From positions 372,001-436,000 of the forward strand of contig NZ_JACTGR010000001.1 in NCBI RefSeq assembly GCF_014489075.1: a stretch of 64,000 nucleotides of DNA, in the 5' to 3' direction. A program made the position numbers and the translations under genes. The notes below the pieces were generated by a model. The model saw nothing but the letters and a program-made list of their open reading frames with translations, ran no database searches and was not told the DNA's origin. How positions within the stretch are numbered: position 1 is the first letter of the stretch; each line of letters opens with the position of its first letter. The stretch comes from Sphingomonas sp. JC676 (GTDB lineage Bacteria; Pseudomonadota; Alphaproteobacteria; Sphingomonadales; Sphingomonadaceae). Positions 63,653 through 64,000 of this stretch are shown here, piece by piece.

Positions 63653-64000
63653 TCAACCCTGCACAGCGGGACGGACGACGATATCGCCGACGTCCACATC
63701 GTCCGGCTGCTCGATCGCAAAGGCCATCGCCCGTGCGACTGCTTCAGGCTCCAGTGCGATCTCGTCCATGCGCTGCTGGATTTGCGCCTTGACCGCTGGG
63801 TCGGTCATGGAATCGGCAAAGCTGGTCCCGACGAATCCGGGCGAGATGCCGGTCACGCGATACTTGCCTTCGGATTCGATACGCAGTCCCTCGCCTAGGG
63901 TGCGCACCGCGTTTTTGGTCGCGGCATACACGCCCATCGACGGGCTCATTTGGATACCGGCGGTTGAGATCGTGTTCACAAAGTGCCCAAAGCCCTGTCG
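63653..64000 (-). CDS. short-chain dehydrogenase/reductase, C-terminal part
   Basis: The last 115 codons of an SDR gene that begins beyond the right edge. The catalytic Tyr and Lys are in GVYAATKNAVRTLGEGLRIE, with the active-site Ser likely in NTISTAG, followed by ISPGFVGTSFADSMTD. The C-terminus ends VRPAVQG. Leftward, upstream of the TetX-like gene. Confidence 0.9.
   Translation of the reverse strand, partial: RQGFGHFVNTISTAGIQMSPSMGVYAATKNAVRTLGEGLRIESEGKYRVTGISPGFVGTSFADSMTDPAVKAQIQQRMDEIALEPEAVARAMAFAIEQPDDVDVGDIVVRPAVQG

Noticed and set aside
63361..63720. 119-codon leftward frame with a slightly protein-like middle
   Set aside because: No ribosome site, overlaps the end of the SDR gene, and no family recognised; kept only as a possible relic.

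Overview
This 64 kb window is a GC-rich chromosomal segment of an alphaproteobacterium, almost certainly a member of the Sphingomonadaceae (Sphingomonas or a close relative). The signs are the tig, clpP, clpX, lon, HU gene order, a trigger factor with a long Lys/Ala-rich tail, two large TonB-dependent receptors, a Crp/Fnr regulator of sphingomonad type, tRNA genes with encoded CCA ends, and dispersed GTCAYCCCGG-type intergenic palindromes. It is mostly a core chromosome, with two accessory-looking parts: the stretch after tRNA-Met (41.8-47.6 kb) and the right-hand end (47.9-64 kb).

Layout. 0-2.4 kb: two leftward family 2 glycosyltransferases, one fused to a GtrA membrane domain. 2.6-9.4 kb: gatB, a periplasmic cyclophilin, an unknown secreted protein, a Crp/Fnr regulator, a 58-residue proline-rich protein, tRNA-Leu, trigger factor and a DUF4328 membrane protein. 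9.5-19.1 kb: an NAD-dependent reductase, clpP, clpX, a membrane protein, an M1 metallopeptidase with an ICMT-like methyltransferase, lon and HU. 19.2-21.3 kb: tRNA-Val, an unknown protein and an amidohydrolase. 21.4-28.0 kb: a beta-helix lipoprotein, a TonB receptor, a 2OG-Fe(II) oxygenase and a GspE-like ATPase that has lost its catalytic residues. 28.0-32.4 kb: tRNA-His, a leucine dehydrogenase-like enzyme, a divergent LysR/SDR pair and an AhpD-like protein coupled to an ECF41 sigma factor. 32.6-37.4 kb: ccmCDEFGHI, a tightly overlapping cytochrome c maturation operon without ccmAB. 37.4-41.7 kb: ald with a divergent Lrp-type regulator, kup and a 2H phosphoesterase. 41.76-42.3 kb: tRNA-Met with a truncated P4-type integrase beside it. 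42.4-47.6 kb: a TetR-controlled EmrAB/NodT tripartite efflux operon with a 44-residue membrane protein inside it. 47.9-52.0 kb: a type B carboxylesterase and a two-domain amidohydrolase. 52.1-61.7 kb: a TonB receptor divergent from a seven-gene organosulfur operon (aldo/keto reductase, TauD-type dioxygenase, SsuA/C/B-type ABC transporter, FMN monooxygenase, nitroreductase-fold protein). 62-64 kb: a TetX-like flavoprotein monooxygenase and the end of an SDR gene.

How the genes work together. ClpXP, Lon and trigger factor form the proteostasis block; a sigma-32-like site lies upstream of clpP. The ECF41 sigma factor has all three family signatures (WLPEP, DGGGKV, NPDKL), and a textbook ECF41 promoter (TGTCACA-N16-CGTC) precedes its operon, so autoregulation is predicted. 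The efflux operon is preceded by two matching 16-bp palindromes that fit a TetR operator. The organosulfur operon and its divergent TonB receptor share a control region with two copies of an 8-7-8 inverted repeat, which suggests one regulator controls both outer-membrane uptake and inner-membrane import plus oxidation.

The most unusual candidates are the lipoprotein/TonB receptor/2OG oxygenase/pseudo-GspE locus (21.4-28.0 kb), the 8-7-8 operator pair (54.5-54.7 kb), and an M1 peptidase whose only well-placed start codon is ATC. No CRISPR array, rRNA gene, complete insertion sequence or intact prophage was seen.
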